Of a DNA stretch of 64,000 bases, positions 32,800 through 46,510 are shown piece after piece. The DNA comes from Embiotoca jacksoni. Taxonomy: Eukaryota; Chordata; Actinopteri; Embiotocidae. How positions within the stretch are numbered: position 1 is the stretch's first letter; every line of letters starts with the position of its first letter. The stretch covers positions 9,076,199-9,140,198 of the forward strand of contig JAKOON010000021.1 in assembly GCA_022577435.1 (NCBI GenBank), given 5' to 3'. The translations under genes and the position numbers were made by a program. The notes beneath the pieces were generated by a model that saw only the letters and a program-made list of their open reading frames with translations, was not told where the DNA came from and made no database searches.

Positions 32800-34952
32800 T
32801 AAGTTATGGTAATTATTTCAGTAAAGAATATTTTATCCCTCTTCATGACTTTTTTTTTTCTTCCTGCCCTTATACTTCAGAATTTCCTTTATTTGATGGT
32901 GCAAAGCGATAACACACATCCGACCACAATTTATAATCTCACAAGCTTCTGCTTTGTTCTCAAATCTCCTCACACGGAGTCTCACCTGAAAAGGGATTTA
33001 TGAAGTTGAGAATACTGAATTTACTTTAAAGTAAGTCTGTAAGCTGTACTATGTGTTGAAAATACAGTACATAAATCTCTAAGTTGTTTTTTTTAATCAA
33101 TATCATTTTTTTTGTTTGTTTTTGGCATCATTCAGTGAGAAAACATAAGACTTTACTTGAATGGCCACGCCAGGTATTTTAACGGCTGCCTACGTGTCTT
33201 GGTAAATCCCTTTTAACATTTTTATGTTTTTTTTATCTGACCCAGAGAATAATACCATCAACTACTGATTAACAATTGGACAATATCCCCTCCGATACCA
33301 TATCGTTCTGCTGCTTGGGAGAACTTGGGCATTTAGTGTCGATGTCTGTCCATTAAAATAATTTCATTAGCTATCATTGCTCTTAAAGTGACGAGAAAAC
33401 AAATTGAATAACGTTATGTGCAATTTATTTACCTCTATTGTGCTCTGTGTATATAAAGTGGGGGCTGAGCGCCGTCCTTTATGACACACACAGAGAACAA
33501 AGGACACAAACTCTTCTGAGCTGGAATGAAACAGATGCTCATAGATTAGATAAATAACATCAATATAATACTTTCGGTTGGACCACAAAGGCGGGACCAG
33601 TGCTGTAAAGCGAATGTCTGTCACTGAGTAAGCGAGTTAACAAAATTGTTTTGTTTGATGTTGCCGTCCACAATACATATTGGTAGACAAAGTAACCTTC
33701 CTGCATTTTTATGTACATATACATGTGCACACAAGAACCAAATATTTTCTAATGCAACTGCTCATCTTTTGTACCAATGATTCCCTCAAAAGTTTTAATT
33801 CCTGCACACTGTCAGCACTAAATTGACTGACAATGGAACATTGAATTGACAACATTGGTGATTGAGAGTTTCATGTCTTAATCCTTAACAGATCTTTAAG
33901 AAAATAAACAGGACATTTCCTCTGTAAACCTGTAAACCTGGGTTTCTCACATAAGAATCACAATTTTACTCTTTAATGATTCTAAATTGATAATCCCAAA
34001 ATAAAATTTTTGCCAATGTGAAGTTATACTGGTGGGATGAAAAGTAACATCCGGATGGCATACAGGGCACACGCACACCAGAGTCATCCTTTCTACAGAA
34101 GGCAAGCATGTGGAGTTTCCAGTTCTGATAATTATCTTAAACATAGCGAAGTATTTTGCGATTCACCGTCACCCACTGACTAATGTTGGCAACGTGTCAA
34201 AATTGTGCATTAACGGACGAGAGCAGGTGACTAATTCCCACTGCACCACAAAACGTCAGGCAGCTCCTGTAGCGTGAAGGAAATGTTCTGTTTCATTTCC
34301 AAAGAGCTGCTCCTGTACAGGGTTGTGAAGAGCAAGTCTCACTGATACAGTCAAAGCAGAGATAATTTTTTCCACTGCTGGGGACATAACTTTAATAACA
34401 GCGAGACGGATCACTTCACTAACCCCATTTTCTGTGTATTAAATGGAGAATTGACGGTTGAAAATCAAGTCTGAATTCAATTTTGTGATTCCCAGCTTAA
34501 GTTTAATATACAAATAAGGCACAACTTTTCCTATTTCCAACTTTCCACGTTGACCTTGGATGCACTCGTACTCGTGAGATGAATTCCTCAGATGTTTTTG
34601 CAGGTGACTCATGAACACACTGTCTTCTCAGACAGTCTGTAATGCGTGAAATAATTGTTAGTAAGATAAAAACGGGTTGCAAGGTGACAGCAAAACGAAC
34701 AGCTAATGGTCTACTGGTTTGCGTGCAGATATGATAAAGCCGACTGAGTGAAACAGACGCAGTGCAGAAGACTTTTTCCAGAGCTTTTCTCAGAGACGGG
34801 GCTGGTGTGATGCCGTTACTACACTTTCTATTGTCACATTTCAACAGCACATTATGCACTCAGCTTGAAACACTAAATACATATATTTGTTCCCAGCACG
34901 ACAGCCTCGCTCACTTCCTGAACAATACTTTTAAGCCTGACAAGAAAAATCT

Positions 34953-34953
<1 letters not shown>
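32800..34953. other. no gene seen
   Basis: Intronic. The frame at 34503-34859 has no recognisable motif. Confidence 0.5.

Positions 34954-35009
<56 letters not shown>
34954..35009. repeat. (GT)28 microsatellite
   Basis: Perfect GT tract in slc39a11 intron 3. A shorter CA/CG-rich stretch follows at 35176-35205. Confidence 0.97.
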
Positions 35010-35011
<2 letters not shown>

Positions 35012-37548
35012 TCGTGTGCACAGCTCTGTGGGTATTTGAAGACCTGCATGTGTCATGCTTTTTGCGTCCTGTAAATCAGATGCCATCCTCTTCCCATGCT
35101 TTGCATCTGCTGTCCTCCCCAACTCACATGCCCTGAATCCAACACATATGCAAACACACAGATTTAGACACAGATGGACACACACACACACGCACGCACA
35201 CGCAACATACAGTCGATGCCACTGCAGACTATCACATCTTGCTGTCTCAGAACACTGCGTCTTAGCTGTGATTGTTGGCGGAGCGTCGTAACAAATTACT
35301 GTAATTGGTGTTTCTATACATCTTTCTTTGCTCCGTCTTCAGCCGCGTTTGTTTCGCCGTCTTGTTTAGATAATGGTGATGTTTATCCTCGCGCAGAAGT
35401 GTCGGAGAAAGCAGTTACGGCAAATGTCATTAACGGGAAACACTTGATCTCAGGCTGCTTTGTCATGAAGTACGAACTAGACAAATTTCAATCGATGCCA
35501 TTATTTTAATCAAGGCCCTATTCATATAACACAACAGTAATTCCACTTCATGACTTCAGATGATTATTGTGAATTATGTTCATAGATTGAAAGAATGTCA
35601 GTCCATTGGAACAAACTGTTCTGGAGAACATGGTCAACTACTTTTATACAGGATGAATAGAATACGCGATACTGTAAGTGTTTCCTGTTGTTGTGATCAG
35701 AAGAAAATGTTAAATGCTAAGTTTGATTTCTACTAAGAACAGAAACAAACCTCCAGAATTGTAATCTCCATCTTTCGGGGGGGAAAAAAAAAAAAAAAAA
35801 GTTTAATATTCTTACTTCCTTTTCATCAAATGTCTCAGATTGAAGAATGAGTCTCGTGGCTCAAAATTACTATCAATTCTCCAAGTTGTAAAGCTCCTCT
35901 CCTGTAGGATTTAGCATTTTTACCTACCACATAAAACCTCGGGTGAAAATGACAGTTAAACAGGCATCAAGTAAAACGGCTCACACTAAACATCACAATG
36001 ATGTGTTTCCAGCTTATCAAAGACGGATTCAAACGTTTCCCTGCCGTGCAATCTGATTAAAGACAATTATTGATTTCCGTGCCTTTATCGAGGAAAGTCA
36101 CATAGTTGGTCCTTCCATTAATTGGAGACCCAATCTACATTAATTATTGCCACAGTCGCAACTCATGTAATTGATTATGCAGGTATAATTCCTGATATTG
36201 TAGCTGTATGGCCTAAATTCAAATGGCACACAAATCTGCCTGGAGAATGAGCGCAGAGCAACAGCAGTATCAATCACATAATTGCACATTAATAATCTCT
36301 AATACATATACAGCAATAAAACACAAAAGAATGCGGAAGCCAAAAAAAGGTGTGACGACACTTTTTTATCAGTTGAGCCTTTAGGCTAATTTTTTTTTTT
36401 TTACCAAAATTTCTGCATGCTCTATGGGCAGGTTTCATCAGACACCAGACTTCCGCTGGCCAAGCTGTCGAACTTTCCAGTTTAGCCCTAAGATAACTTG
36501 AATGGGAATAAAATAATTAAATCGTGTGGCTGTTCTAGACTTTTTAAATGGATACGGACCAAATTGATCAAATTCTGATAGTAAAACTAATAAACTAAAA
36601 CGGTTTATCCATAGTTTTACAGCAGTGACTGAGTCGGATACAGCAGATTTGGCTGTATGCTTTATCCAAGCCTAGTTTACATTACAGTTGTTTTTCTTTT
36701 CACTTTTACTGCAACACGTTACTGAATCTAGAGCAGCCTGTGAGTTGGTCACAATATTTTGGATCCACATAGCTATCAAGAAAATCTGGGTATATTTCAT
36801 TCACCATTTTTAAGTGTTATATATTTACTCCTAACAGAGAACATATGAAGCTTTGTAAGAATCTTCAAATATAACTCCTATAATACTCTTTGAGTCATAC
36901 CTTAGGTTACACCATCACAGTTTTCTCCATTAATTTTTAGACATTTGTTGCCCTTCATGGCAAAAATATATAAATCTCAAATCTTTAATCTGAAAATAAA
37001 ACTGCAGGTGACAAAAAGCTTTCTCAGCCAGAAACAGCAATTACTTAACCGTTAACTTTAGTCTGGCCGTTGATGTGTAGAAGAGTGGATCTGAACACGG
37101 AGGCTGTGCAACGTTTCCTGGCACCACCTGTTTGACAGCTCACCCCCCATGTGGATGACGCAGAGATTTTTGGAGGTGTTATTCGCAGTGCATGGTTTTT
37201 GTTCTGCACAAAACCCTGTGAAGGAGACATATTTGCCAGTAAACAGAATTTAGTGTAATTACACTGTGTGGGATTTTCTTTGGGTATCATGTATCACACA
37301 ATTCAGCCCACGACACTTCTTAAAGACTGTACAGTGATTAATATTTCGTGCGCACAAGCTGAAAATGAGCTTGAAGAAGCTGTAGCCAAGGTTGAGGAAT
37401 TGGTCCATATGGGTTCTGTTCTGTTTCTGTTCTGTTAATGAGCATTGGCATCCTGAGGGGAACACGGTACCTATCAGGAATACTCAATAAGAAGGGTTGT
37501 GTTTTTTCTTTGACAAAGATCCACTCATATTATGCAGTAGATGTTTGG
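35010..37548. other. no gene seen
   Basis: Intronic. Simple A/G tract at 35779-35800; otherwise nothing recognised. Confidence 0.5.
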
Positions 37549-37893
37549 ATTTACAACCCCGTTTCTCAAATAAATTTACCCAAGACAACATATCAAATGT
37601 TGCAAAATAAATTGGATTGTTTTATATAAATATATGCTTATTTTGAATTTGATGCCAGCGACACGTCTCAAGAAAGTTGGGACAGGCTCATGTTTACCAC
37701 CGTGTTGCATCACCCCTTCTTTTTACAACACTCTGTAAACGTTTGGGAACTTGGGAGACCAGTTGCTGGAGTTTTGAAAGTGAAATGTGGTCCCATTTTT
37801 GCCCGATATAGGATTTCAGCTGCTCAACAGTTCAGGGTCTCCTTTGTCGTATTTTTTGTTTCATGATGTGCCAAATGTTTTCACTGTGAGACA
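37549..37893 (+). mobile_element. teleost DNA-transposon-like dispersed element
   Basis: Starts TTTACAACCCCGTTTCTC and contains AAAGTTGGGACAGGCTCATG, ACAACACTCTGTAAACG and TTGGGAACTTGGGAGACC, the order of a very common fish repeat. I believe it belongs to a Kolobok-like DNA family but cannot confirm this. Decayed and 3'-truncated. Confidence 0.65.
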
Positions 37894-40800
37894 TTTTACG
37901 CAACTATTTTGGAAAAGGGGAAGTATGATACATATGAAAGCAGATAACTGCTTACTTTTAATTGCATTACACTCAGTTATTTCTGTTTTTAAAGGTAGCC
38001 ATAACGGTGCTTTACCCACACATGCCTGTAGAAGGAATATGAAAAGTAGAAATGGAGTGGTGCTTAAACACAGTAACGACCACTATGAGATTACACGCAC
38101 AAGGTTATTAAGGGCAAATTAGTTGCTACTTTACAAGGCCTTGTGCACTGTTTACTCCAAGAAAGTTAAGAAAAGTGAAATCACATAAAGTTGCTCCTTT
38201 TTTCAGTGTCCTGAAAATCCCACTGAACACAGTCATAATTAAATCCTCCGAAGTAAAACCTGACAAAGATGTCTTCTTGGCAAAACACCGGGATGATTAG
38301 GTCCCTAGATTTACTGTCTGTGTAAACTAAAGGTTGATGTACTTTTTGACTGGTTTACACTAGTAGGCTCAGGATTTAATGTTTTAATTTTTTTTAACCT
38401 TTACTTCAACCCCAGTTTAAAAAAACATCCCAAATTCAGTCAGTAAATCTCCCTATTCTTATCACCAGGCTGGAAGTGAGATTTAAAAACTCCAGCAAAA
38501 TTTGACATTTATTTTTCCACCTAATTGAAACTGCGAATAGAGATAAATAACAGCCTGCAACTCCACCAAATTTGATGCAACAGAAATAAAACATAAGACA
38601 TTCTACATCCTTTTTTAGTGATTGTCGTACCAGGCAGCCTCTTCACTTAATGTGCCACCTTCAGTAACTAGAATAATTTGCATTTTTAAGACAGATATTT
38701 CACATATATTCATGCCCATAAGAGTGAACTCTATTCCATCATTTTCTTGCATTCACAATAGACTTGACTACTTGTACACAGCAAGAAAGTTCTGTAAAAC
38801 ATTTAAATTCTGTCTGTATCGTTGCGAGAAGGACATTGAAAATAGGATTAATTTATTACAACAGGCAGCATTATTTGAAAGATAGATGTGATTTACAGAA
38901 AACAATATTTTTACTCTGTTAAGATGTAACCGATTTTAGACTGCATTGTAGGATATGACAAACATGTGTGTCGAAGATTTCTTATAAAATTAATTTAGTA
39001 ATTTACTTTTCTGCGGATACCGCATATACTCATTTTAATGTTGGAAAGGGATTAAGGTTTGAGAAAGCAGATACCAACAATTTAAAGAACTAACTTGTCG
39101 AATGATTTGTCCTTTTATTCGTAAGCAGTTACATTTTAAAAAAAAATTGGTTTCAGCTGGTTGAAAATCAAACAAAAGTTACAAACGTTCCGAACCGTTT
39201 CTGTCATAGACAAACAGTTCTTCTCCAAGCATGAAAAGCTATTATTCCTGTGCGACTCAATCGTATGTCTTTACACAGTTGAGTGCAAATCAAACTAATT
39301 GAATCATTTCTTCTACTGTTTGCACAAAGAAAACCAACAGCAGTCGTAGAATGAATGTAAACATGTCATCCCTTATTGCTTTCCTCACCGCTTTAACCAT
39401 CTTTTTAAGACATGACTTTATCCTTGAATGACATCAAGCTGGAATTGCTGCCTCTTACAGCATGCTTAACCAGCCCTGCAGCCTGACAGCAACTGGAAAA
39501 TTGGCTGAATGTCACTGATTAAATTAGTATTCAGAGACAGAAACCTAATGCTTAACTTTCATTTATTTACTCGCTAGCAAGATCGCAGGGTCGTGAGCAT
39601 GGCAGTATAGCTTCCAGAGATGGCTGTCTTCTGAGACCTCTGCTCCTCATCCCATTTTCATCTTTGCCCTCTTTGGATAAACTCTTTGCAATCAAGGTTG
39701 GCGCCTTTACATCCTAGTGTAAAGGCCAGCTGGCAACTGACAAGTTAAAAGTTGGCATGTGAGCAAAGGTTTCCATATTAAACTGTTTATAGTCTTAGAA
39801 AATCTTGAGAAGAACAAAGATGGAGAGACCATGTTTCTTCAAGTAGTGTTATAATTCTTTGTGTTCAGGATGCTCCAACTTTTAGGTGAGAATATTTGAA
39901 GTGTAAATATTAAATTGGGCAAATAATTGGATTGAAATTGTATGTCCTGCAGGGGAAAGAAACAAGACCGTTGAAATGCTGGTGGCACATTTGGGCCAGT
40001 CTGGCAGCATATCCCTACAGCTAGTGGATGGCATGCCAAGTTTTGTACTGATATTCATTCATTCTCCAAAGGGGTGCATCATTATGACCTTGACTGTAAA
40101 TGACTAGAAAAATTGACTTAATTGTACAGAAAACTCACCCAGCCTAAATGAAAATCTTGGTGGTTATGAGAAGAAGATTTCGTTTGAAACCCATTCACTT
40201 TTAATTTAAATAGTTTATTTTTGAAAGAATGACATTTTATTGAAGGATTTTCTGTTTGGAATAAAAACATTCCTAAAATTCCTTGATCCTGTGGGGTTCA
40301 TATGTAAAGTTGATGTGGCGGTGATTTAGATGATGTCGTCGTTTTCAAGATACATAGTGATATGCATCCTGATTAAATTTACATGCTGAAGGTGAAATGC
40401 AATTACTGGCCCACTGTGACTTTCTATTTCTCAGTTAAATGAGCAGTCCTTTTCTGTGATTCAGCTCTGCTGTGAGATGGTTCCTTGCATTACAAATGTT
40501 TTTGACCTTCAAGTAGTTTTATGCAATCTTTGAAGGAGGAGAAATTTTGTGTTCATTGAAAAGTCTTACCATGAAAACAGAAAAATAATAATCAACATAT
40601 GCCTCCACTCGTGGCAAATAACCTTGTTACTGAACATGAAGGTCTGGAAAGTGTGATACTGTAGCATATATTCTTGCCTATATATTCTGGCACACTTTAT
40701 TTAATTCTTTCTAAAAAAGTATTTTTTTGTCATTGATATTCATAGTGATCTGTACAAAAATATATATTGTGGGACTTGACGATCCGCTTCATCACACTGT

Positions 40801-41572
40801 GGAATTGAAATGTCAGGCTTTCTTATGAATGAGGATTAGTTTCTGAGTTTTTTTGCACTTTTCTTTTTCCCCTGACTTTCAACGGCATCATGTACGATTA
40901 GATCTTACTACAAAAGCCACGCATGTGATATCCGCCTCCTCAGGGTTCTATTGTCAAACGATGTTAAACATAATGTTTCTCAGATTGTGAAATACGTTTG
41001 TTTTTTCAGTTGCCGTTATGCTAAATTGCTGTTTTTTGCTCATTTTTTTTGGAAAGATGCAGGCAAAACTTTGACGCCTGAATTATTTGATATAATTTGG
41101 AACAATATCGAGTCTTTCAAATGACATTGGCTGCTATATTCATATCTGCTATGCTGATTTTCCTTGTATAAATAATTAATTGTCTCATTCACTGCCCATT
41201 TCTAGCTACATTGTGCTCTGACAGTGCAAACCATCGTGGATGCTCACACAATGCAGATAGGCAGAAGCACAAAGAGAACATTTCCCACAGGATGAAAGTA
41301 GGGTTTTATGGCAAATCTTTTTTTTGTCAGCTAAACAGATGTTAAATTGTCAAAGCCATTTAAAAATATACAACATATTGGGGGATATGTTAATTTGACA
41401 TTCTAATTTGCATCTTCTGTAGTGAGTCAACAGTTGATAAATACAATGTGATGCCAGGCTGTGCTTTGCATGTGTGCAAAGTGTGTTGAAGACGTTTGTA
41501 GTTGCAAGCGTGTACTCGTCAGGCAAAAGGAAGTCTACATATGAGGTATATTTCACAGTTAATGGACCAATG
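37894..41572. other. no gene seen
   Basis: Intronic AT-rich sequence. No repeats or genes recognised. Confidence 0.5.
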
Positions 41573-41690
41573 CAGGGATCTCCAGCTCGTAGCTCGCAAA
41601 CTACCAGTAGAACGGGACCTGGTTCTGAGTAGATCGTGGAAGGTTTGAACAATATGCAGTGTTTCCCATTCATAGGCTTACTTGGCCTGG
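41573..41690. repeat. two adjacent hAT-type terminal fragments
   Basis: CAGGGATCTCCAGCTCGTAG at 41573 and CAGTGTTTCCCATTCATAGG at 41657 each resemble starts of different teleost hAT elements. They appear nested or abutting. No second end or target duplication was found. Confidence 0.45.
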
Positions 41691-44149
41691 GTATATTTGG
41701 AGATCAATTGCAGCATTTTTTTTTTTAAATAGTTATTTTTTAACCTGTCCCTGAGAATGACGCTATGAACGCGATCAAATAACGACACTCTGCCTTCACC
41801 CGCGTCAGCTCCACACCGTTTCAGTGCAGCAGAAGTGGAGTGCCGCCCTGACTGAAACACACAGAGGTCAGAGGACAGAAACTGCAACCTGCAATGTACT
41901 TGCAAAACACAGCACGCACATGCTTTTAAATGTAAGCTGTTGTGATACAAAATGTGTGTTGATTATCAATTTGTTATTGCTCACATAAAAGAACATTATT
42001 GGGCTGGTTTGGGTGGAGCTAAGTTATGTGAATAAATGTTACTAAATATAAGTAGATCTCAGACACTTTAATTTTGTCTATAGCTCTCAGAGGAAAAAAA
42101 GATTGAACTTATTTTATCAGCTCAACAAACAATCAGTGATAGAATGAGATATAAACAATGATGGGGGAGAGTTTTGATAAAAGTTTTCACTCCTCTGACT
42201 ACATTAATCATGGAAAAGGACTACCTCAGTCATTTAAACATGGACTTGATGTAAGCCATTACATGAAGGAAAAATAGAAATTGAAGCAAAAATCAATGGA
42301 TGGTAATAGAAATGAAGCTTTGCACATCCATCAATCCACTGAAGGATTTGATCACCATGTCTGACTGGTATCATCATTTCATTGGCGATAAACTTTTTGA
42401 ACTAATCAATACAACACTGATTGCCAGTGGAAAACATTCAATTAGAATTTATTATTTTGTGACATTGGGATTGACTTCTGTCAATGGCTTTGTTTGCAGC
42501 TATGCTGGTGGTGCAGCTCGAAGGCCGGTCAAATAGATTGAAATATCTTAACAGCTTTTTAATGGATTGGGGTGAAATTTGGTACATGACTACATTTAAA
42601 GCCTTTCAATAGAAAAGAGCAATATAACATAAACAGACCTCCCTGTAGCTCAACACAGTGTTTTTTTCTGTTCGGTGTTTACAGAGGGAGCGAGGTCTAC
42701 AGCCAATGCTGTGGATCCAAGTCAAACCCGCCAATAGAAACCCATGTCTCATCCAAGAGCGAAGGTCCAGCCCATTACATCCAACTCACCTTGCAACCAA
42801 AAGGTTTAGACTTGCACCATTTGCATACAAAAAGACACAAAAGTACCTTTATGGTACCCAGAGGATAACTTCTAATGACTTTTGTGATCACTTGACTTTC
42901 AGGCCATTTGAAGGGAATGACGAATTGGAAACTAAACAGAACCCCCTCGGTGCTTAATTTAGTGGAATCTTTATCTAAGAATCTATAGGCAGTAAAGCGG
43001 TATACATCACGGGGTAAAAACATGCATGATATGATCTGTGTCGTCCCCTTCGAATGAAGGGCATATTTGCCTCACATGCCATGTACACACAGTTCACAGT
43101 GACAGTTTATGCTCATTTTGTAAAGTAGGTCTTCTGTGTAGCGCAGCGGTTGAGTTATTGTATGCCTGTCTCTTATCATATCAATCACACTATTTCTATT
43201 TGCCACAGGCTGTGATTAGATGAGCCACGAACCACTGTAGGTGAAAAAATACCACGTTATTTCAAAAAGTGGAAGAACTCGAGCATTTAAGAGGCAATAA
43301 ATCACCAAAAGCTCGCTGTTTTCTTTAGTACGTTGCTCAGCAGAGGGACAGAAATCATCAAGGTTACTTTGTGTATGTGCTCTTCCTCTAAATCTGACCT
43401 TTAATTTAGTTTGCGTCAGATTGTGAGATGACAAGATTAAGATTCCTCACTGTTTATTTAAGGAGACTTGTCATCCACGTGATGAATGTCTGCTGGTTAG
43501 AAGTCTGTCAGTAATCTTTACAACACTAGAGATTTAAATGTGGGGCTGAATCACTCAGAAACATTTTGTCTACTATTTTGCTGTTTCATTAATTGTTCAA
43601 GTTATTAAAAGCTTTTTTAAATTCAGGGTTAATCTGATGTTTTAATATCCATATGTTTGGACTGCACACTGACAGTCTCCATGCAATCTAACAGCTTCAG
43701 AGGACCTGCAGAGAAGAAGTGTGGAAAATCCCCAAATCTAGGTGAGCATGATTTGTCATATCCAAGAAGACTCGAGGCTGTAAACACTGCCGGAGGTGTT
43801 TAAACTCAGTTCTGAGGAAAGGGTCTGAATTCAATGGAATATTTTAGTTTTTGCTTTTAAATAAATTAGCAAAAAAAAAAAAAATCCTTGAATCTTGTTT
43901 TTGCTTTGTCATTTGGGGATATTGATAGTCGATTGGTGAGAGGAACAGAATTTTAAAGTCTGAATCCTTTCTAAATGCGCACTATAAGTAGCTAGAAAGG
44001 GAACATCATATTTAGTGTCTTAAAAGGGTTTTACTTGGTTGTTTATTCATTTCTTGGCAGCTTCTATAGTAGGTGTATTTTAAGTGTGTTAGTATTGTTG
44101 TTTTAAAAGTCTGGGCTTGCGACAGCCTCAACCATGTATAGGTGGAGGT

Positions 44150-44325
44150 TTCCGATTGATGGCAAAACGACCCTCAGAGAGGCACATGCCAATGTTCACA
44201 AAAACACGTGTAACTCGGGTGCTGATGTTTATCAAATGACAACTTAGAATACTTACTCAGAAAGGTTATCGCTTTCCCCGGCTGTGTGCACGTCCTGGTG
44301 CTATCTCTGAACTTTTTGACTGCCG
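44150..44325 (+). mobile_element. mariner-type relic, copy 3 (3' end only)
   Basis: ACACGTGTAACTCGGGTGC followed by TACTTACTCAGAAAGGTTAT is shared with the right ends of copies 1 and 2. Only the last 150-180 bp of the element are recognisable. Confidence 0.65.
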
Positions 44326-45039
44326 TTCATATATTTGAAGCATTTCCTCCCTTGGTCTGTAGTCATGCTGTTTTCCAGGGATGATAAATTCAATGGACCA
44401 TTTTCCCTGCTGCACATTACAATATGTGGCTGGAGTGTAATTGTTATTATTTCTCATAGGGGAAACCAAATGCTTTCCAAAGTCCACCAACATCTGCCAA
44501 GCTTGGCCCGGTCGTAGTGCGCCCCTTTCTCCCAAAAATACTGAATGTAGCTACTCGATGATGTCTGTACTTCTGCTTATCTAAAAATTATTCAATTAAT
44601 GTAAAAATGGTTATTGGTGCCTTTTGTAGGGCATCATAGACTACATATTGATAATTCTGTGAGCAGTACTTGGAAAGATACATTTTGAAAACGACTCCTT
44701 ATCTCCTGTCATTAGACTGAAAAGGAGCTGATATGCTGACCTAAAAGAGTTTATTATTTACACAGATATGGTAGAATTATGACATCAGATGAGGCATTGT
44801 CCTTGGGCAAGAGGCAACCTTAAACTTTTGGCTGTATTAACGGATGTCTTCTTCGTCATTGGCCTTAACATTGATTCTAGAAACATATTAAGCATTTTTG
44901 CTTCCTACTTGTTCTGTGGTTCCCGTCAATCTGTATTCAATTCACTGCATCTGTGTGCACAGTTCATTGCGACAGTCATTGGCTCTGACATTGTGAGGTA
45001 AATCTGACCAAGGAGACTACTGGGCAAAGGTATTATGCT

Positions 45040-45410
45040 TTCGAGTTTTCTGTCCATCCATATGTCTGTCTGTCCCATTTTCTTGAACCTACATTTCAGA
45101 AATACCATGAAGGAATTTTTTTTCGAAATGGATACAAATGCTCACATGAATTTAAGGTGTTTAGATGTTGGAGGTCAAAGGTCAAAGTTACTGTCACCCC
45201 ACAAACCACGTTTTTGGCCACGACTGAAGATTTCATTGGCTAATTTTGACAGAATTTCAGACAAAATGTATTTCTGGCCATTATTCAACACCATAACTCA
45301 GGAGCAGAGGAACAGATTGTAACTATATTATCCAATTTGGTGAGATACTGAATTGGCGACACTGAGTGTCCACCTTGACACTATGATGATAGTGTAGATC
45401 ATCAGATTTA
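45040..45410 (+). repeat. dispersed repeat, copy A (GGTCAAAGGTCAAAG type)
   Basis: ACCATGAAGGAATTTTTTTT, GGAGGTCAAAGGTCAAAGTT, TGGCCATTATTCAACACCAT and GAGTGTCCACCTTGACACTA occur in the same order as at 63.15-63.6 kb. Confidence 0.65.
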
Positions 45411-45739
45411 ATGCAAAAATAGTTTTCATATACAGTACGAGGATTTTGTTTTGGTGTAGTGGTACATGCCAATCAAAAACTAAAGGGAAAGAGAAAAAAA
45501 CAGTGAAGAATATGCAGCTGACACAAAAGATGGTATATATAAATCAAATTTTACAGTAAAGAGGCAAATGTACACCATGTAAAGATTATGTGCAAGTGTA
45601 ATACAAAGACTAATGTTCATGTGAATTTAACACGCTGTGTCAGTTGTGATGAGTTCACAGATGTGTGATGAAAGATTATAGATTTCCCCTAAAAGTGATG
45701 TGTAGCACAAGTGTGTACTTGTGTACGAGTAAGGTAGAG

Positions 45740-46150
45740 TCTATTCCACTGGGGGACAATTTTGATGGGTCCAGCTGATGTCTGGAACAAATTGCTATTG
45801 TGGTGTGAGATTTTGGTCAAGATAGACCTCGGCCTCTTGCTGTAGTGGAGTGATTGAAAAAATGTCTGTCAGTTTTGGAGAGGGGTTGGCCACAATGTTT
45901 TCTGCTCGCGTTAGTGTCCTGGAGGCACGCATGTCCTGGTGGGATGGATGGCTGCAGCCAATCGCCCTCTCAGCCGAGTGAGTGATGCGCTGCAGCCTGC
46001 CCTCATCCTCGGCCTCCGGCCGTGGCATGAGCACCTCAGATGATTAAGTTGAAAGTGAGGATGGACTCGGCGATGACTGAGTAGATGTGCACCATCATTA
46101 CTTAAGGCAGGTTGGATTTCTTCAGCTGGTGGAGGAAGTACGCATCTGAA
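45740..46150 (-). mobile_element. LINE ORF2 C-terminal fragment
   Basis: The minus-strand frame at 45795-46034 has RLQRITHSAERAIGC, then SRTLTRAENIVANPSPKL, then FSITPLQQEAEVY. It matches the pattern RTAERIIG..., SRA..I..DPSHP, LLPSGRRYR of a common teleost non-LTR element. Several frameshifts and stops. Probably the same family as the piece at 24238-24485. Confidence 0.7.
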
Positions 46151-46189
46151 GAGAATGTTACTAGTTTTGCAGGTTTTTGCAAAATTGGA

Positions 46190-46510
46190 CAAATTAGAAT
46201 TTAGACCTGATAACAAAAGTTATGATAATTCACCCTGTGGAGAAAATGAATGTCTGTGCCAAGTTTCATGACAATAGATCCACTGGTTTTATTTAGAACC
46301 ACACACGTGGTTGACACACGTCAACCTCATGGTGGTGCTATGTGAAAAGTCATGGAATCACCAATGTTAGTAGGATACATCACCTAGAAACTATGAATGT
46401 CTGCACAAAAATTTGTTGCGACCCAACCAATTGTTGGAAAAAATCATCGTCATTGTGGCAATAGAGATCACCAAAGTTGGTATGTTGCATCTTCTGGAAA
46501 GAATGAATGT
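46190..46510 (+). repeat. teleost dispersed repeat with internal near-duplicate units
   Basis: GCCAAGTTTCATGACAATAG, CGTCAACCTCATGGTGGTGC and GGAATCACCAATGTTAGTAG are typical of a fish repeat whose units recur every 100-130 bp. A related piece lies at 21285-21725, and the reverse of one unit at about 42530-42605. Confidence 0.6.
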
